45,116 bases of DNA from an uncultured Verrucomicrobiota bacterium (GCA_913065005.1 CAJYAJ010000008.1:1-45116), one strand, 5' to 3'. Positions 20,468-30,039 are shown, numbered from the stretch's first letter. Notes: generated by a model not told the origin, from the letters alone. Numbers and translations are program-made.

Positions 20468-21226
20468 TTAAAGCCTAACTGCAATGCCTTTTCTCAGCAT
20501 AAACTGTTTCGTCTGCTCGACCGTAAATTCACCAAAATGAAAAATAGAAGCCGCCAGCACAGCATCTGCTTTTCCAGCAGTAACCGCTTCAGCCATATGC
20601 TCTAATGTGCCCGCCCCACCCGATGCAATAACCGGCACCGCTACCGCCTCTGAAATCGTACGCGTTAGCTCCAAATCAAAGCCCGCTTTCGTCCCATCCG
20701 CATCCATACTCGTGAGTAAAATTTCACCCGCTCCTCGACGCGTACCCTCGATTGCCCAATCCACCGCATCTAACTCAGTCGGATTACGCCCCCCATGTGT
20801 AAAAACATTCCAACGCCCCTTCGCCTGCTGACGCGCATCAATTGCCAACACCGTGCACTGCGATCCAAAACTCGCAGAACACGTATTTAAAATATCCGGA
20901 TCTTTAATCGCCGCCGTGTTGAACGACACTTTGTCCGCACCCGCATTAAGCATCCGTCGCACATCCACCGCCGTACGAATACCCCCCCCCACGGTTAAAG
21001 GCATAAACACCTGCTCTGCGCACCGTTCAACAATATGCAACATCGTATCTCTTCCATCACTAGACGCGGTAATATCCAAAAAAACCAGTTCATCCGCACC
21101 CTGCTGCTCATAGGCCTTGGCACACTCCACCGGATCCCCCGCATCACGCAAGTCCACAAAATTAACCCCTTTAACCACCCGGCCATCGGTCACATCTAAA
21201 CACGGAATAATTCGTTTCGTTAACAT
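20468..21226 (-). CDS. hisF: imidazole glycerol phosphate synthase, cyclase subunit
   Basis: A 252-residue TIM-barrel that, with the HisH glutaminase, makes imidazole glycerol phosphate and AICAR. The start [20 protein letters not shown] is canonical, with Asp11 in CLDV. The second half-barrel shows [13 protein letters not shown] with the catalytic Asp and [13 protein letters not shown] chose the ATG at 21226; the frame is open to 21358, but that extension runs into the upstream esterase gene and is not HisF-like. GGTAGGGAAAAGA precedes the ATG. hisH is not in the window. Confidence 0.96.
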   Translation of the reverse strand: MLTKRIIPCLDVTDGRVVKGVNFVDLRDAGDPVECAKAYEQQGADELVFLDITASSDGRDTMLHIVERCAEQVFMPLTVGGGIRTAVDVRRMLNAGADKVSFNTAAIKDPDILNTCSASFGSQCTVLAIDARQQAKGRWNVFTHGGRNPTELDAVDWAIEGTRRGAGEILLTSMDADGTKAGFDLELTRTISEAVAVPVIASGGAGTLEHMAEAVTAGKADAVLAASIFHFGEFTVEQTKQFMLRKGIAVRL

Positions 21227-21239
21227 ATCATTCTTTTCC

Positions 21240-22778
21240 CTACCAATCATCGGTTCGAAATGGAGACGCAGGAAAACCCTCTTGATTAAAAAGATTACAC
21301 CCTTCCGGATTATTCGCCCATGCATATCGCACCGCTTTTGGCTCCGGGATATCAACATGTCGAACTACCACGATATCATCAACAATTACCGCTTCAGCTC
21401 GCTTAAAGATTTGATCCTCTCCTGCCACCGCAAACCAATTCAACGGTTGACCGTCTTTCGAAACCAACCCTGAGCCCACATCCGAAAAATGAATAATCAC
21501 TTGATCTTCTTGAACCTCCATCGATTGATAGATCGGCCCTCCTGGCACACGCTCAAAACCATAATCATGCACCAACGCTTGCTGCGCCAAACGATACCCT
21601 ATAGTCTGCTTATCTTTCGGATGAATATCCCACGCATCACCCACATCAATTCCAACCACGATACCCGCCCTCTCCACCTCTTTATGATAATCGAGAAAAC
21701 TCTGGCGAATATGCGCCCAAGCCGAATCCTGAACAGCGCTCTTCACAGGCGCCATAAAATTAACGAGCTGAACAGCATAAAAAGAGAACGGATCATTCCA
21801 ATCAGCCCGCCAACTCATCGTCATATTTTCCAATAAGTCACGGTAAAGCTTCGCTTCTTCATGCGAGCCAGCATTTGCCTCTCCCTGATACCAAATGACA
21901 CCTTGTAAAGCATAGGGCTGCAACGGATGAATCATCCCATTGAACAGATTAGCATGATAATCTTGCGACTCAATTGGATGCCGTTTTAGCTTGGGCCACT
22001 GCCGTACCTTTTCACCCGTTGTTTTTGACCGCTCCTTAGCAGCCTTCCATTCGGCATGAATCACCTGATTCTCGCGTGCAAGCTCTTCCATCGTGATTTG
22101 AGTCGCTTCCTTCAATTTCTGATCTCGACCTGCCATAATCTTCGGATACTTTTCGAGGGATTGCATCGAACTCCATGCATGAATGGCCGTACCTCCCCAA
22201 GCCGAACTAATCAACCCAACCGGCACATTCAATTCTTCATATACCTCTCTTCCAAAATAATATCCCACTGCAGAAAAAGAACCTACACTATCCGGATGGG
22301 TCATTTTCCACCGACCTTCAAATGTAAATTCAGGTTCCGTACTAAACGTCTTTTTCACCGTGATCATTCGGATATGCGGATAGTGTGCCCGTTTTTGTTC
22401 CTCCTCATAATTCGCAGATTGTTGCACAGTCCACTCCATATTAGACTGACCCGAACAAAGCCAAACCTCTCCCACCAAAACATTCTTAATTTCGACATGA
22501 TCTGAACCAGACTCAATAAACAATGTACGGGGCTTTGAGGAAGCTGACATTGATTTTAATTGTATCTGAAAATCCCCATTCTCATCCGCATACGTTTTAC
22601 GAACCATACCACCAAAGCGCACCGTAACTTGTGCATTTGGATCTACTTGCCCCCAAAGAATCACTGGTTTATTTCGCTGAAGCACCATGCCATCCGAAAA
22701 GAGAGCCGATAATTTTATATCCGCTCCCGCACTCATCACAAAGAAAATCACAAGAATCCAACTCGTTACCCATTTCAT
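21240..22778 (-). CDS. secreted sialate O-acetylesterase-like SGNH hydrolase
   Basis: About 512 residues. Residues 1-19 form a signal peptide (Lys, then a hydrophobic run ending SAGA), so the enzyme is exported. An N-terminal beta domain ([18 protein letters not shown]) precedes the SGNH core: [14 protein letters not shown] with the nucleophilic Ser, [17 protein letters not shown], and [10 protein letters not shown] holding the Asp/His pair. Family members remove acetyl groups from sialic acids or other acetylated glycans; the substrate here is unknown. The ATG at 22778 overlaps the larC stop (ATGA) and follows GAGGAGGGG. A TTG at 22799 would spoil the signal peptide. An exported glycan esterase is an odd companion for cofactor and histidine genes. 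Confidence 0.87.
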   Translation of the reverse strand: MKWVTSWILVIFFVMSAGADIKLSALFSDGMVLQRNKPVILWGQVDPNAQVTVRFGGMVRKTYADENGDFQIQLKSMSASSKPRTLFIESGSDHVEIKNVLVGEVWLCSGQSNMEWTVQQSANYEEEQKRAHYPHIRMITVKKTFSTEPEFTFEGRWKMTHPDSVGSFSAVGYYFGREVYEELNVPVGLISSAWGGTAIHAWSSMQSLEKYPKIMAGRDQKLKEATQITMEELARENQVIHAEWKAAKERSKTTGEKVRQWPKLKRHPIESQDYHANLFNGMIHPLQPYALQGVIWYQGEANAGSHEEAKLYRDLLENMTMSWRADWNDPFSFYAVQLVNFMAPVKSAVQDSAWAHIRQSFLDYHKEVERAGIVVGIDVGDAWDIHPKDKQTIGYRLAQQALVHDYGFERVPGGPIYQSMEVQEDQVIIHFSDVGSGLVSKDGQPLNWFAVAGEDQIFKRAEAVIVDDIVVVRHVDIPEPKAVRYAWANNPEGCNLFNQEGFPASPFRTDDW

Positions 22779-24016
22779 TTTACCCCTCCTCGCTCCCAAG
22801 ATACCAAAGCCGAACGATACACCTTTTCAACACTCACACCGCTTTGATCCGCCAACGTTATGCAATCCTCCATCTCCGGAGTCGCACTCATACATATTTG
22901 ATTACGATAACCCACCTTCATCTGAACCACACCAAACTTCGTATCGACCGACTCGAACGAGCGCGATAAAACCGCACGCTCAACCGCATAAAACCGGACT
23001 CCAAATGTGGAAGATTCCTTGAATATCACATCCAGCAGAGATTCACGATCAACAGAAGCACAAACGACCTGCAATAGCACCCCAGGCCGTTGTTTTTTCA
23101 TCATAATCGCCTGAGTCGTTACATCTAGTGCACCCACAGTAAATAAACGTTGAGTGAGAACACCAATCAACTCCGGTGTCATGTCATCCAAATTACATTC
23201 CAAAACCTCACAGGCAGTTGTCGGGGCATCCTCCGGCACCTCAAACAGCGTCGCACGCAATAGATTAGGTCGTTGAGAAAGAGAACGATGTCCAAAACTA
23301 TACGCCGACTTCATCGCCCTCGCTCCCACAGGAGGAAAAGATCCCGACCGCCATTCACTCACCAAAGCCGCACCCGTGGGCGTCACCAATTCAAAAGGTT
23401 CATCCACCGCGTCGACCGGAAACCCTTCCAAAATCCGGAGCGTTGCCGGAGCGGGATTCGGATAAACCCCATGGGCACATTCGATGATTCCATGGCCGGC
23501 AGGTAATGAGCGAATAACCACTTCATCTAGATTTAATTCATGTTTCGCAAGACAGCATCCCACAATATCGATAATCGAATCCATCGCGCCCACTTCATGA
23601 AAATGAATCTGCTCAATATCAATTCCATGGATCGCAGCCTCCGCCTCGCCAATCCGTTGAAAAACTGCCGACGCCTCGTGCTTGACTGAATCCGGCAACG
23701 TGCTTACCTCGATCAACTTCAAAATCGTGCTTAAATGGCGTCCATGATCGTGATCATGAGGATGACTATGCTCATGATCATGCTTGTGATCATCATCTTG
23801 ATGACCAGAGTGTATCTCTTCTAGCACAACACGCGCCTGCACCCCGCTCATCCCCTGAATCACCACATCATTTACAACAATTTCAAAAGGATCCACCTGC
23901 AATCCTTTCAGCGTCTCATTCAGCCCCTCCAGCGAAACACCCAAACCCACCAAGGCACCCAAGAGCATATCACCACTTGCACCGCCCACACTCTCCAACT
24001 GCAATACTCGACTCAT
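22775..24016 (-). CDS. larC: nickel-pincer cofactor biosynthesis protein LarC
   Basis: A 413-residue LarC-family protein (DUF111), the CTP-dependent cyclometallase that inserts nickel into the pincer nucleotide cofactor of lactate racemase and related LarA enzymes. The N-terminal ESVGGASGDMLLGAL motif is characteristic. A His-rich loop spans residues 69-94 with 11 His, a plausible nickel store or delivery site. The conserved HFHEVGAMDSIIDIVG and HGVYPNPAPATL follow, then the LarC2 region (ECNLDDMTPE). Unlike lactobacilli, where larC1/larC2 need a frameshift, it is a single ORF. No larA, larB or larE is visible. It begins 1 nt after radC and is coupled to the esterase. Confidence 0.93.
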   Translation of the reverse strand: MSRVLQLESVGGASGDMLLGALVGLGVSLEGLNETLKGLQVDPFEIVVNDVVIQGMSGVQARVVLEEIHSGHQDDDHKHDHEHSHPHDHDHGRHLSTILKLIEVSTLPDSVKHEASAVFQRIGEAEAAIHGIDIEQIHFHEVGAMDSIIDIVGCCLAKHELNLDEVVIRSLPAGHGIIECAHGVYPNPAPATLRILEGFPVDAVDEPFELVTPTGAALVSEWRSGSFPPVGARAMKSAYSFGHRSLSQRPNLLRATLFEVPEDAPTTACEVLECNLDDMTPELIGVLTQRLFTVGALDVTTQAIMMKKQRPGVLLQVVCASVDRESLLDVIFKESSTFGVRFYAVERAVLSRSFESVDTKFGVVQMKVGYRNQICMSATPEMEDCITLADQSGVSVEKVYRSALVSWERGGVK

Positions 24017-24017
24017 C

Positions 24018-24767
24018 TCAACAAAACTCCACTAACCCCGCTTCACGCAAACTAACAAAATCAGACGCCTGCCCTTCGCGCCGCCGTCCCAATACCACAT
24101 GGTCTAAAAGACGAATATCCATAATTCGACCCGCCTCAATCAACTGTTTCGTGATATTAATATCTTGTTCCGAAGGCGTCGGATCTCCCGATGGATGATT
24201 ATGCAGAAGAATCACTGCATGAGCTGCCCGCTCTAACGCCTCCTTAAAAATAACCCTCGGATCAACTAAACTGCTGCTGAACGTACCCTCACTCAATTGC
24301 TGCGGCTCACAAATTAACTCACTTTTCCGATTAAGAAACAACGCCCAGAGGACTTCACGGTCTAACACCCGAGCTCGCTCACGCAAAACCGCCGCCGCTT
24401 GTTCAGGACCTCTCACTAATGGATTACGTCCAACACTCTCCCGACTCAACCGCTGAGCCAATTCAAGTGCCGCCTGAATCATCTGCGCCTTCACCGGACC
24501 CACACCCTCTATCTTTTGAATCGCCTTTATGGGTGCTTTCGCCAAAGCCGTTAACGAACCGAAGTGAGCTAACATCGTTTGTGCCACCTCCACAACATTT
24601 CGCTCGACTGTTCCCGTTCTTAACAAGAGTGCTAGTAAAACCGTATCCGACACCCCTTGAGCACCCAATCGCTCAAACTCTTCCCGAGGTCGTAATGCTC
24701 TCGGCAACTCCCGAATCCGCAATCGATGCGGCTGTACTTCATATATTTTCTCCGATTCGTCGTCCAA
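24018..24767 (-). CDS. radC: RadC-family JAB-domain protein
   Basis: A 249-residue protein with the N-terminal UPF0758 helix-hairpin-helix region (KIEGVGPVKAQMIQAALEL near residue 86) and a C-terminal JAB/MPN metalloprotease-like domain with LLHNHPSGDPTPSEQD near 197 and DHVVLG. Named DNA repair protein RadC historically, its real activity is still unclear. The only suitable start is a TTG at 24767, preceded by GTGAGG and 6 nt after the dut stop; the first in-frame ATG would cut into the conserved HhH region. Confidence 0.9.
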   Translation of the reverse strand: MDDESEKIYEVQPHRLRIRELPRALRPREEFERLGAQGVSDTVLLALLLRTGTVERNVVEVAQTMLAHFGSLTALAKAPIKAIQKIEGVGPVKAQMIQAALELAQRLSRESVGRNPLVRGPEQAAAVLRERARVLDREVLWALFLNRKSELICEPQQLSEGTFSSSLVDPRVIFKEALERAAHAVILLHNHPSGDPTPSEQDINITKQLIEAGRIMDIRLLDHVVLGRRREGQASDFVSLREAGLVEFC

Positions 24768-24773
24768 TCTGCC

Positions 24774-25211
24774 TCACTTCCCAGTACTCCCAAATCCACC
24801 ACTACCCCGCGTTGTATCCGATAGCTCCTGCGCCAACTCATACGTAATCGGCGAACAATCACACGCCACAATCTGGAACAATCGTTGCCCCTTCTCGACT
24901 GTATATGGCTCCGCCTTAATATTATCGCACATCGCCATCAGCTCGCCCCGATAACCCCCATCAATCAACCCGATCGAATTCGCTAATCGCAAAGGCGTCT
25001 TCGAAATGCTCGATCGCGGCATCAAAAAATAAGCACGCCCATCCGTCGGTTCACACGCCACACCCAACTTAATCGCTACCGTCTCTCCCGGTGCGATCGT
25101 GATCTCCTCTAACACATATAAATCCAACCCCGCATCACCCGCATGAAAGTGTCCGTGCTCCTCATACATAGCGCTAGCCGTCTCATTGAGTGGCTTCATC
25201 TTCAAATGCAT
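24774..25211 (-). CDS. dut: dUTP diphosphatase
   Basis: A 145-residue trimeric-type dUTPase that hydrolyses dUTP to dUMP and PPi. All five motifs are present: DAGLDL, PRSSISKTPLRLANS, GLIDGGYRGEL with the catalytic Asp, QRLFQIV, and the C-terminal RGSGGFGSTGK. I chose the ATG at 25211, which has GGAG upstream at 9 nt; the frame is open to a GTG at 25247 but that part is not conserved. It is the first gene of the long minus-strand run ending at trpG. Confidence 0.95.
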   Translation of the reverse strand: MHLKMKPLNETASAMYEEHGHFHAGDAGLDLYVLEEITIAPGETVAIKLGVACEPTDGRAYFLMPRSSISKTPLRLANSIGLIDGGYRGELMAMCDNIKAEPYTVEKGQRLFQIVACDCSPITYELAQELSDTTRGSGGFGSTGK

Positions 25212-25224
25212 CTTATATTCTCCA

Positions 25225-25266
25225 TTGTCTAAAGTTGTTCTACACACTACATTAACGACCTCTCAA
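25225..25266. promoter_or_regulatory. overlapping divergent promoters for dut and purN
   Basis: On the plus strand, TTGTCT (25225-25230), 17 nt and TACATT (25248-25253) point to purN. On the minus strand, TTGAGA (25266-25261), 18 nt and TAGAAC (25242-25237) point to dut. Each hexamer is 4-5 of 6 to consensus. The two overlap in a 70-nt gap, so the polymerases would compete. Confidence 0.4.
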
Positions 25267-25281
25267 TAACAAGGAGTTGAA

Positions 25282-25866
25282 ATGCCATCGATTGCCATAC
25301 TGGGATCAGGAAATGGATCAAACGCGCAAGCACTGATCGATGCCGTTGAAGCTGGCACATTGGAGGCAACCATTGCCTGCATTATCTCAGATGTGCAAAA
25401 CGCTCGCATTCTCGAACGCGCAAAAAAACACCATATTCCTGCTCATTATATCGATTGCGCGCCCTCCCCACACGTCCTCCGCGATCAAGCGGAAGCCGCT
25501 GTCCTCCAACTCATGGAACACTACCACATCGACTATATTATTTTAGCCGGCTTCATGCGGATTGTAAAAACAGATCTGCTCAACCGATTTCCCAAAAAAA
25601 TAATCAACATTCATCCCTCCCTACTTCCCGCTTTCCCCGGACTGGATGCCGGACGGCAAGCTTTTGAATCAAATGCCAGCGAGACCGGATGCACCGTTCA
25701 TTATGTGGATGCTGGAATGGATACCGGTGATATTATTCTTCAAAAAAAGATTTCTATCGATGCAACAGATACGCTCGAAAGCCTCATGCAAAAAATGCAT
25801 ATAGCCGAACACATCGCCTATCCAGAAGCCCTCAATCTTCTCTTCAACCTCGAGATAAATCGATAA
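25282..25866 (+). CDS. purN: phosphoribosylglycinamide formyltransferase 1
   Basis: A 194-residue 10-formyl-THF-dependent GAR transformylase of de novo purine synthesis. The phosphate loop GSGNGSNAQAL is at residue 8, AGFMRIVK near 90, and the catalytic Asn-His in INIHPSLLPAFPGLDA near 107. TGCTVHYVDAGMDTGDIIL carries the active-site Asp. AAGGAG precedes the ATG. The downstream transporter seems to have its own promoter. Confidence 0.96.
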   Translation: MPSIAILGSGNGSNAQALIDAVEAGTLEATIACIISDVQNARILERAKKHHIPAHYIDCAPSPHVLRDQAEAAVLQLMEHYHIDYIILAGFMRIVKTDLLNRFPKKIINIHPSLLPAFPGLDAGRQAFESNASETGCTVHYVDAGMDTGDIILQKKISIDATDTLESLMQKMHIAEHIAYPEALNLLFNLEINR

Positions 25867-25905
25867 AGAACATCACCCATACAACAGCGGTAACTGATCT
25901 TCTGC

Positions 25906-25933
25906 TTGGCAAAACCAATTCTTTGCCTACTAT
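25906..25933 (+). promoter_or_regulatory. candidate promoter for the NSS transporter
   Basis: TTGGCA at 25906-25911 (5 of 6), a 16-nt spacer, then TACTAT at 25928-25933 (4 of 6). It lies between the purN stop and the transporter start at 25966. Confidence 0.45.
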
Positions 25934-25965
25934 GTTCAGGTAACGAATCAGCGGGGATCAAAACG

Positions 25966-27651
25966 ATGGCATCAGAGAAGTGGGGCTCTAAACTAGGTGT
26001 AATTTTAGCGGTAACAGGCAGTGCCGTTGGACTCGGAAACTTTCTTCGCTTTCCCGGCGTAGCCTGCGCCAATGGTGGCGGTGCCTTTATGATTCCCTAT
26101 ATCATCGCCTTCCTTATCGTCGGTCTACCGATTGCATGGGTCGAATGGGCGATGGGTCGATATGGAGGAAAAAAAGGATTCTCATCAGCTCCCGGTATTT
26201 TCCGAGCCATCACGGGTAAAGATCGCTCCGCGCAAATCGGCACACTCGCTCTAATCATTCCCGTTATCATATATATGTGGTATGTCTCCATTGAAGCATG
26301 GTGCCTCGGATATGCGTGGAAATATTGGTCCGGTGGCATGCAAACCATTGTGACCGCCGCACAACAAGCCGCCCCCACAGATGGAAAAATCGATGCAGGC
26401 ATTCAAGCCGTTCAAAACTATCTACTCCATTTTGCAGGCATTGTTCCCGAAAACGAGAACACCGCAAGCGGCAACTTTCGTATTCTTCGCCAATTCACAC
26501 AAGGCAGCCTTCCCTTTCTGCTCTTCTGCTTCACCATAAACTTTATTCTTATCTATCGTGGAATTAACAAAGGCATTGAATGGTTCTGCCGATGGGCTAT
26601 GCCAGCACTCCTCTTCTGCGCACTCCTCATCCTTGTCCGAGTACTGACCCTTGGCACCCCGAACCCTGCCAATCCCGATGCCTCCATCCTTAATGGACTC
26701 GGTTTTATGTGGAACCCCGTTGGTCACAACCTGATCGACGGAGGCTTAGTCCAAGTGAGCTTCTGGGAAGCGCTTTCTCGACCGCAAACGTGGCTCGCTG
26801 CTGCTGGACAGATTTTCTTCTCACTCTCCGTCGGCTTCGGGATCATTATGACCTACGCCTCGTACACGAAAAAAGAGGACGACATTGCACTAAGCTCCGT
26901 CTCTGCTGCATCGGGTAATGGTTTCTTCGAGGTAGCTCTAGGAGGTATGATTGTGATTCCCGCAGCATTTATCTTTCTAGGACCTGAATCGATTATCTCA
27001 GCTGGAGAAAAAGCGAGTTCCCTCTCCCTCGGCTTTTTAGCTCTTCCAGGCGTCTTTGAATATATGCCAGCCGGGCATTTCTTTGGTGGACTCTTCTTTT
27101 TTCTCCTATTTATTGCGGCTATTACCTCTTCACTCTCCATGCTTCAACCCGCCATCGCCTTTCTCGAAGAAGGTCTTGATTTAAGTCGGCAGGCTGCCGT
27201 CACTCTTCTCGGCTTTATTACGGCGATTGGCGCTCTATTTGTTTCACTCATGAGCCACGGACTTACCGTCTTAGATCATATGGATTTTTGGACCGGCAAC
27301 TTCTGCATCTACCTACTCGCTACCATCGAAGTGATCTTCTTTTCCTATGTAATGGGTCTGGACCGAGGTCTTAAAGAACTCGCATCAGGTGCAGAAATGA
27401 AGTTACCCAAGATACTCCCCTTCGTACTTAAATATATCACTCCACTCTTCTTACTTATTATTTTTGGGTGGTGGCTCAAAGATCAAGTCTTCTCCAATGG
27501 ACCCTATATTCAAGCTCTACAATCCGATCCAACCGTACAATTAACCGTTGGATTTATTATCATCACAACGCTCTTCTTCTCACTACTTGTTCACATAGCC
27601 GTGAGACGATGGAATAAAATAGAAGCAACCCCACAGGAGGAATCACCATGA
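25966..27651 (+). CDS. neurotransmitter:sodium symporter (NSS/SLC6) family transporter
   Basis: About 561 residues with roughly a dozen hydrophobic membrane segments. Segment 1 carries the NSS signature GSAVGLGNFLRFPGVACANGG (residues 16-36), the unwound helix that binds sodium and substrate in LeuT-type transporters. Members co-transport amino acids with sodium. The paired small downstream protein suggests a MetP-type methionine/alanine importer, but the substrate is not fixed by sequence. The ATG at 25966 is chosen because it puts the signature at the usual place; the open frame back to 25906 covers the promoter region. The stop overlaps the next gene's ATG (27648-27651). Confidence 0.92.
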   Translation: MASEKWGSKLGVILAVTGSAVGLGNFLRFPGVACANGGGAFMIPYIIAFLIVGLPIAWVEWAMGRYGGKKGFSSAPGIFRAITGKDRSAQIGTLALIIPVIIYMWYVSIEAWCLGYAWKYWSGGMQTIVTAAQQAAPTDGKIDAGIQAVQNYLLHFAGIVPENENTASGNFRILRQFTQGSLPFLLFCFTINFILIYRGINKGIEWFCRWAMPALLFCALLILVRVLTLGTPNPANPDASILNGLGFMWNPVGHNLIDGGLVQVSFWEALSRPQTWLAAAGQIFFSLSVGFGIIMTYASYTKKEDDIALSSVSAASGNGFFEVALGGMIVIPAAFIFLGPESIISAGEKASSLSLGFLALPGVFEYMPAGHFFGGLFFFLLFIAAITSSLSMLQPAIAFLEEGLDLSRQAAVTLLGFITAIGALFVSLMSHGLTVLDHMDFWTGNFCIYLLATIEVIFFSYVMGLDRGLKELASGAEMKLPKILPFVLKYITPLFLLIIFGWWLKDQVFSNGPYIQALQSDPTVQLTVGFIIITTLFFSLLVHIAVRRWNKIEATPQEESP

Positions 27652-27800
27652 GCCCAACCGGATGGATCATTATGCTGACGAGTGTTTTCGGGATGACCGC
27701 ACTTTTTTCATGGTGTATCTTTAAAGTACTCACCCATAAAGATGCTTCCGATCAGATTCACTCCCCTGCGGATATTGATCCGCACGATCAAGATGACTGA
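27648..27800 (+). CDS. small membrane protein, MetS-like NSS transporter subunit (50 aa)
   Basis: A 50-codon ORF whose ATG overlaps the transporter stop in an ATGA, with GGAGGAAT at ideal spacing. Residues 5-28 form one hydrophobic segment (Trp6 to Val28), followed by a short acidic, His-containing cytosolic tail. The size, single membrane helix and coupling match MetS-type small subunits that follow MetP-type NSS transporters (known from Corynebacterium glutamicum). Function as an accessory subunit is inferred from context. It ends 1 nt before the converging infA. Confidence 0.75.
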   Translation: MSPTGWIIMLTSVFGMTALFSWCIFKVLTHKDASDQIHSPADIDPHDQDD

Positions 27801-27801
27801 T

Positions 27802-28023
27802 CTAATTACGGTGACGAAAAGTAATGCGACCTTTTTCTAAATCATACGGCGAAATTTCTACCGTTACTTTATCACCGACAGCAATTCGGATGAAATGCTT
27901 CCGCATTTTTCCAGAGATATGACACAGAATCTCGTGACCGTTTTCCAGTTCTACCCGATACATCGTAGCCGGTAATACTTTTTTCACGACTCCATCTGTT
28001 TCAATTACATCTTCTTTTGCCAT
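27802..28023 (-). CDS. infA: translation initiation factor IF-1
   Basis: A 73-residue OB-fold protein that occupies the ribosomal A site during initiation. [34 protein letters not shown] and [18 protein letters not shown] are hallmark segments. Two adjacent ATGs exist (28026 and 28023); the second gives the canonical MAKED start and better spacing to AAGGGAA. It is not in a ribosomal-protein cluster here. Confidence 0.97.
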   Translation of the reverse strand: MAKEDVIETDGVVKKVLPATMYRVELENGHEILCHISGKMRKHFIRIAVGDKVTVEISPYDLEKGRITFRHRN

Positions 28024-28048
28024 CATTTCCCTTTCGGTATAAGCGGAC

Positions 28049-28076
28049 AATCTACACGCTGAACATTTCTTTACAA
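28049..28076 (-). promoter_or_regulatory. candidate promoter for infA
   Basis: On the minus strand, TTGTAA (28076-28071), a 16-nt spacer, then TAGATT (28054-28049), each 4 of 6 to consensus. It lies in the 63-nt gap between acs and infA. Confidence 0.35.
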
Positions 28077-28086
28077 GCCCGAACTA

Positions 28087-30039
28087 TCAAAGCGCTCGGC
28101 GACCCGCGATTAACTGATCCACGACCGACGGATCCGCTAACGTCGAAACATCCCCTAGCTCATCCACTTCTAAACTCGCAATCTTTCGTAAAATACGGCG
28201 CATGATTTTTCCAGAGCGTGTCTTCGGTAGCCCAGGTGCGATTAAAATGTGGTCGGGCGTTGCGATCGGACCAATCTGATCACGAACCGTTTGGCGCAAC
28301 TGCATCACTAAATCATCCGATTCCTCGATATCGCTTTTAATAATCACATAAGCAAAAATACCCTGTCCTTTTATCTCATGCGGAAATCCTACAACGGCGG
28401 CTTCAGCACAAGCTGGGTGTTGAACTAAGGCACTCTCTACCTCAGCAGTACCCATACGATGACCCGATACATTAATCACATCATCCACCCGACCCGTAAT
28501 CCAATAGTACCCATCCTCATCACGCCGGCATCCATCTCCCGTAAAATAGCACCCCTTGAAAGGACTTAAATACGTCTGCATGTATCTCTCATGATCCCCA
28601 TAAATCGTGCGCGCAATAGAAGGCCATGGTTTTTTTATAGCCAAGAGTCCAGAAATACCATTTCCCTCTAATTCATTACCCTTCTCATCTAATATAACAG
28701 GTTCGATTCCAAAAAATGGAAATGTAGCAGATCCAGGTTTTGTGGGCGTTGCACCGGGTAACGGTGTGATCATGATTCCACCTGTTTCAGTCTGCCACCA
28801 CGTATCGACGATATTACACTGCTGCTGACCCACCATATTATAATACCAATTCCAACTCTCCGGATTAATCGGCTCACCCACACTACCGAGTACCCGCAAA
28901 GACGAGCGATCATATTTCTCAACAAAACCATCCCCCATCCGCGCAATCGCACGAATAGCCGTTGGTGCTGTGTAAAATTGTGTAATTTTAAGCCGCTCGA
29001 CCATATCCCAGTAACGGCCTGCATCCGGATAGGTTGGAATCGACTCAAACAGCACCGTTGTCGCCCCGTTGGCTAGTGGACCATACACCACATAACTATG
29101 ACCCGTGATCCAGCCAATATCAGCAACACAGGCATAGACGTCGTCTTCCCTGTAATCAAAGACATATTTATGCGTAAGCATCGTATACAACAAATATCCT
29201 GCCGAACTATGCTGCAATCCCTTTGGCTTCCCTGTAGAGCCTGATGTGTAGAGAATAAAAAGCGGATCCTCACTCTCCATCACTTCCACCTCACATTCAG
29301 AATCAGCAGCTTGCATCGCTTTGCCTAAATCGACATCACGAGGCACATTGAAATCTACATCTGCATTCGTATGCCGATACATAAATACATGCTCTACGCA
29401 ATCACAGGCTCTTATCGCCTCATCAACCAATGACTTTAATGCAACTTTCTTCTGACCCCGACGTCCTTCATCAGCGGTAATAACCGCCTTACACGAAGAG
29501 TCCATCACCCGCTCCCGCAATGCTTCCGCACTAAATCCAGCAAACACCACGCTATGAATAGCCCCAATTCGTGCACAAGCTAACATCGCATAAGCCGCCG
29601 CAGGAATCATCGGCATATAAAGTGCAACCCGATCACCTTTTCTAATCCCATAACTGCGCAATACGTTTGCCATTCGACAAACCTCATCATGTAATTCTTG
29701 ATACGATATCTCGCGAACATCGCCCGGTTCATCACCCTCCCATAAAAGAGCAGTCTTTGCCCCCCGCTCCTTGAGATGACGATCTATGCACTGAGCAGAA
29801 ATATTTAACAATCCGCCTTGAAACCACTCCATCTTTCCCGACTCTAAATCAGCTGAACAAACCGTATCAAAAGAACGAATCCAATCGATGTTTTCGACAG
29901 CTTGCTCATTCCAAAACACGTCCGGATCTTCAATACTTTGCCGATAAAGAGTTTCGTACACCTCCATCGAAGGCACATATGATTTCTCTCGCACAGCCGC
30001 GGGGGGTGCATACACTTCAGGCTTAGACGCATTCAACAT
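28087..30039 (-). CDS. acs: acetyl-CoA synthetase (AMP-forming)
   Basis: About 650 residues, the normal length. It activates acetate with ATP and CoA through acetyl-AMP. The ANL-family motifs are in order: YTSGSTGKPKGLQHS near residue 264, WWQTETGG near 413, YYWITGRVDDVINVSGHRMG near 516, and KTRSGKIMRRILRKI near 608 with the regulatory/catalytic Lys. The ATG at 30039 follows AAGGAG; the open frame extends 22 codons upstream without conservation. It lies downstream of a histidine kinase gene, which may or may not control it. Confidence 0.96.
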   Translation of the reverse strand: MLNASKPEVYAPPAAVREKSYVPSMEVYETLYRQSIEDPDVFWNEQAVENIDWIRSFDTVCSADLESGKMEWFQGGLLNISAQCIDRHLKERGAKTALLWEGDEPGDVREISYQELHDEVCRMANVLRSYGIRKGDRVALYMPMIPAAAYAMLACARIGAIHSVVFAGFSAEALRERVMDSSCKAVITADEGRRGQKKVALKSLVDEAIRACDCVEHVFMYRHTNADVDFNVPRDVDLGKAMQAADSECEVEVMESEDPLFILYTSGSTGKPKGLQHSSAGYLLYTMLTHKYVFDYREDDVYACVADIGWITGHSYVVYGPLANGATTVLFESIPTYPDAGRYWDMVERLKITQFYTAPTAIRAIARMGDGFVEKYDRSSLRVLGSVGEPINPESWNWYYNMVGQQQCNIVDTWWQTETGGIMITPLPGATPTKPGSATFPFFGIEPVILDEKGNELEGNGISGLLAIKKPWPSIARTIYGDHERYMQTYLSPFKGCYFTGDGCRRDEDGYYWITGRVDDVINVSGHRMGTAEVESALVQHPACAEAAVVGFPHEIKGQGIFAYVIIKSDIEESDDLVMQLRQTVRDQIGPIATPDHILIAPGLPKTRSGKIMRRILRKIASLEVDELGDVSTLADPSVVDQLIAGRRAL

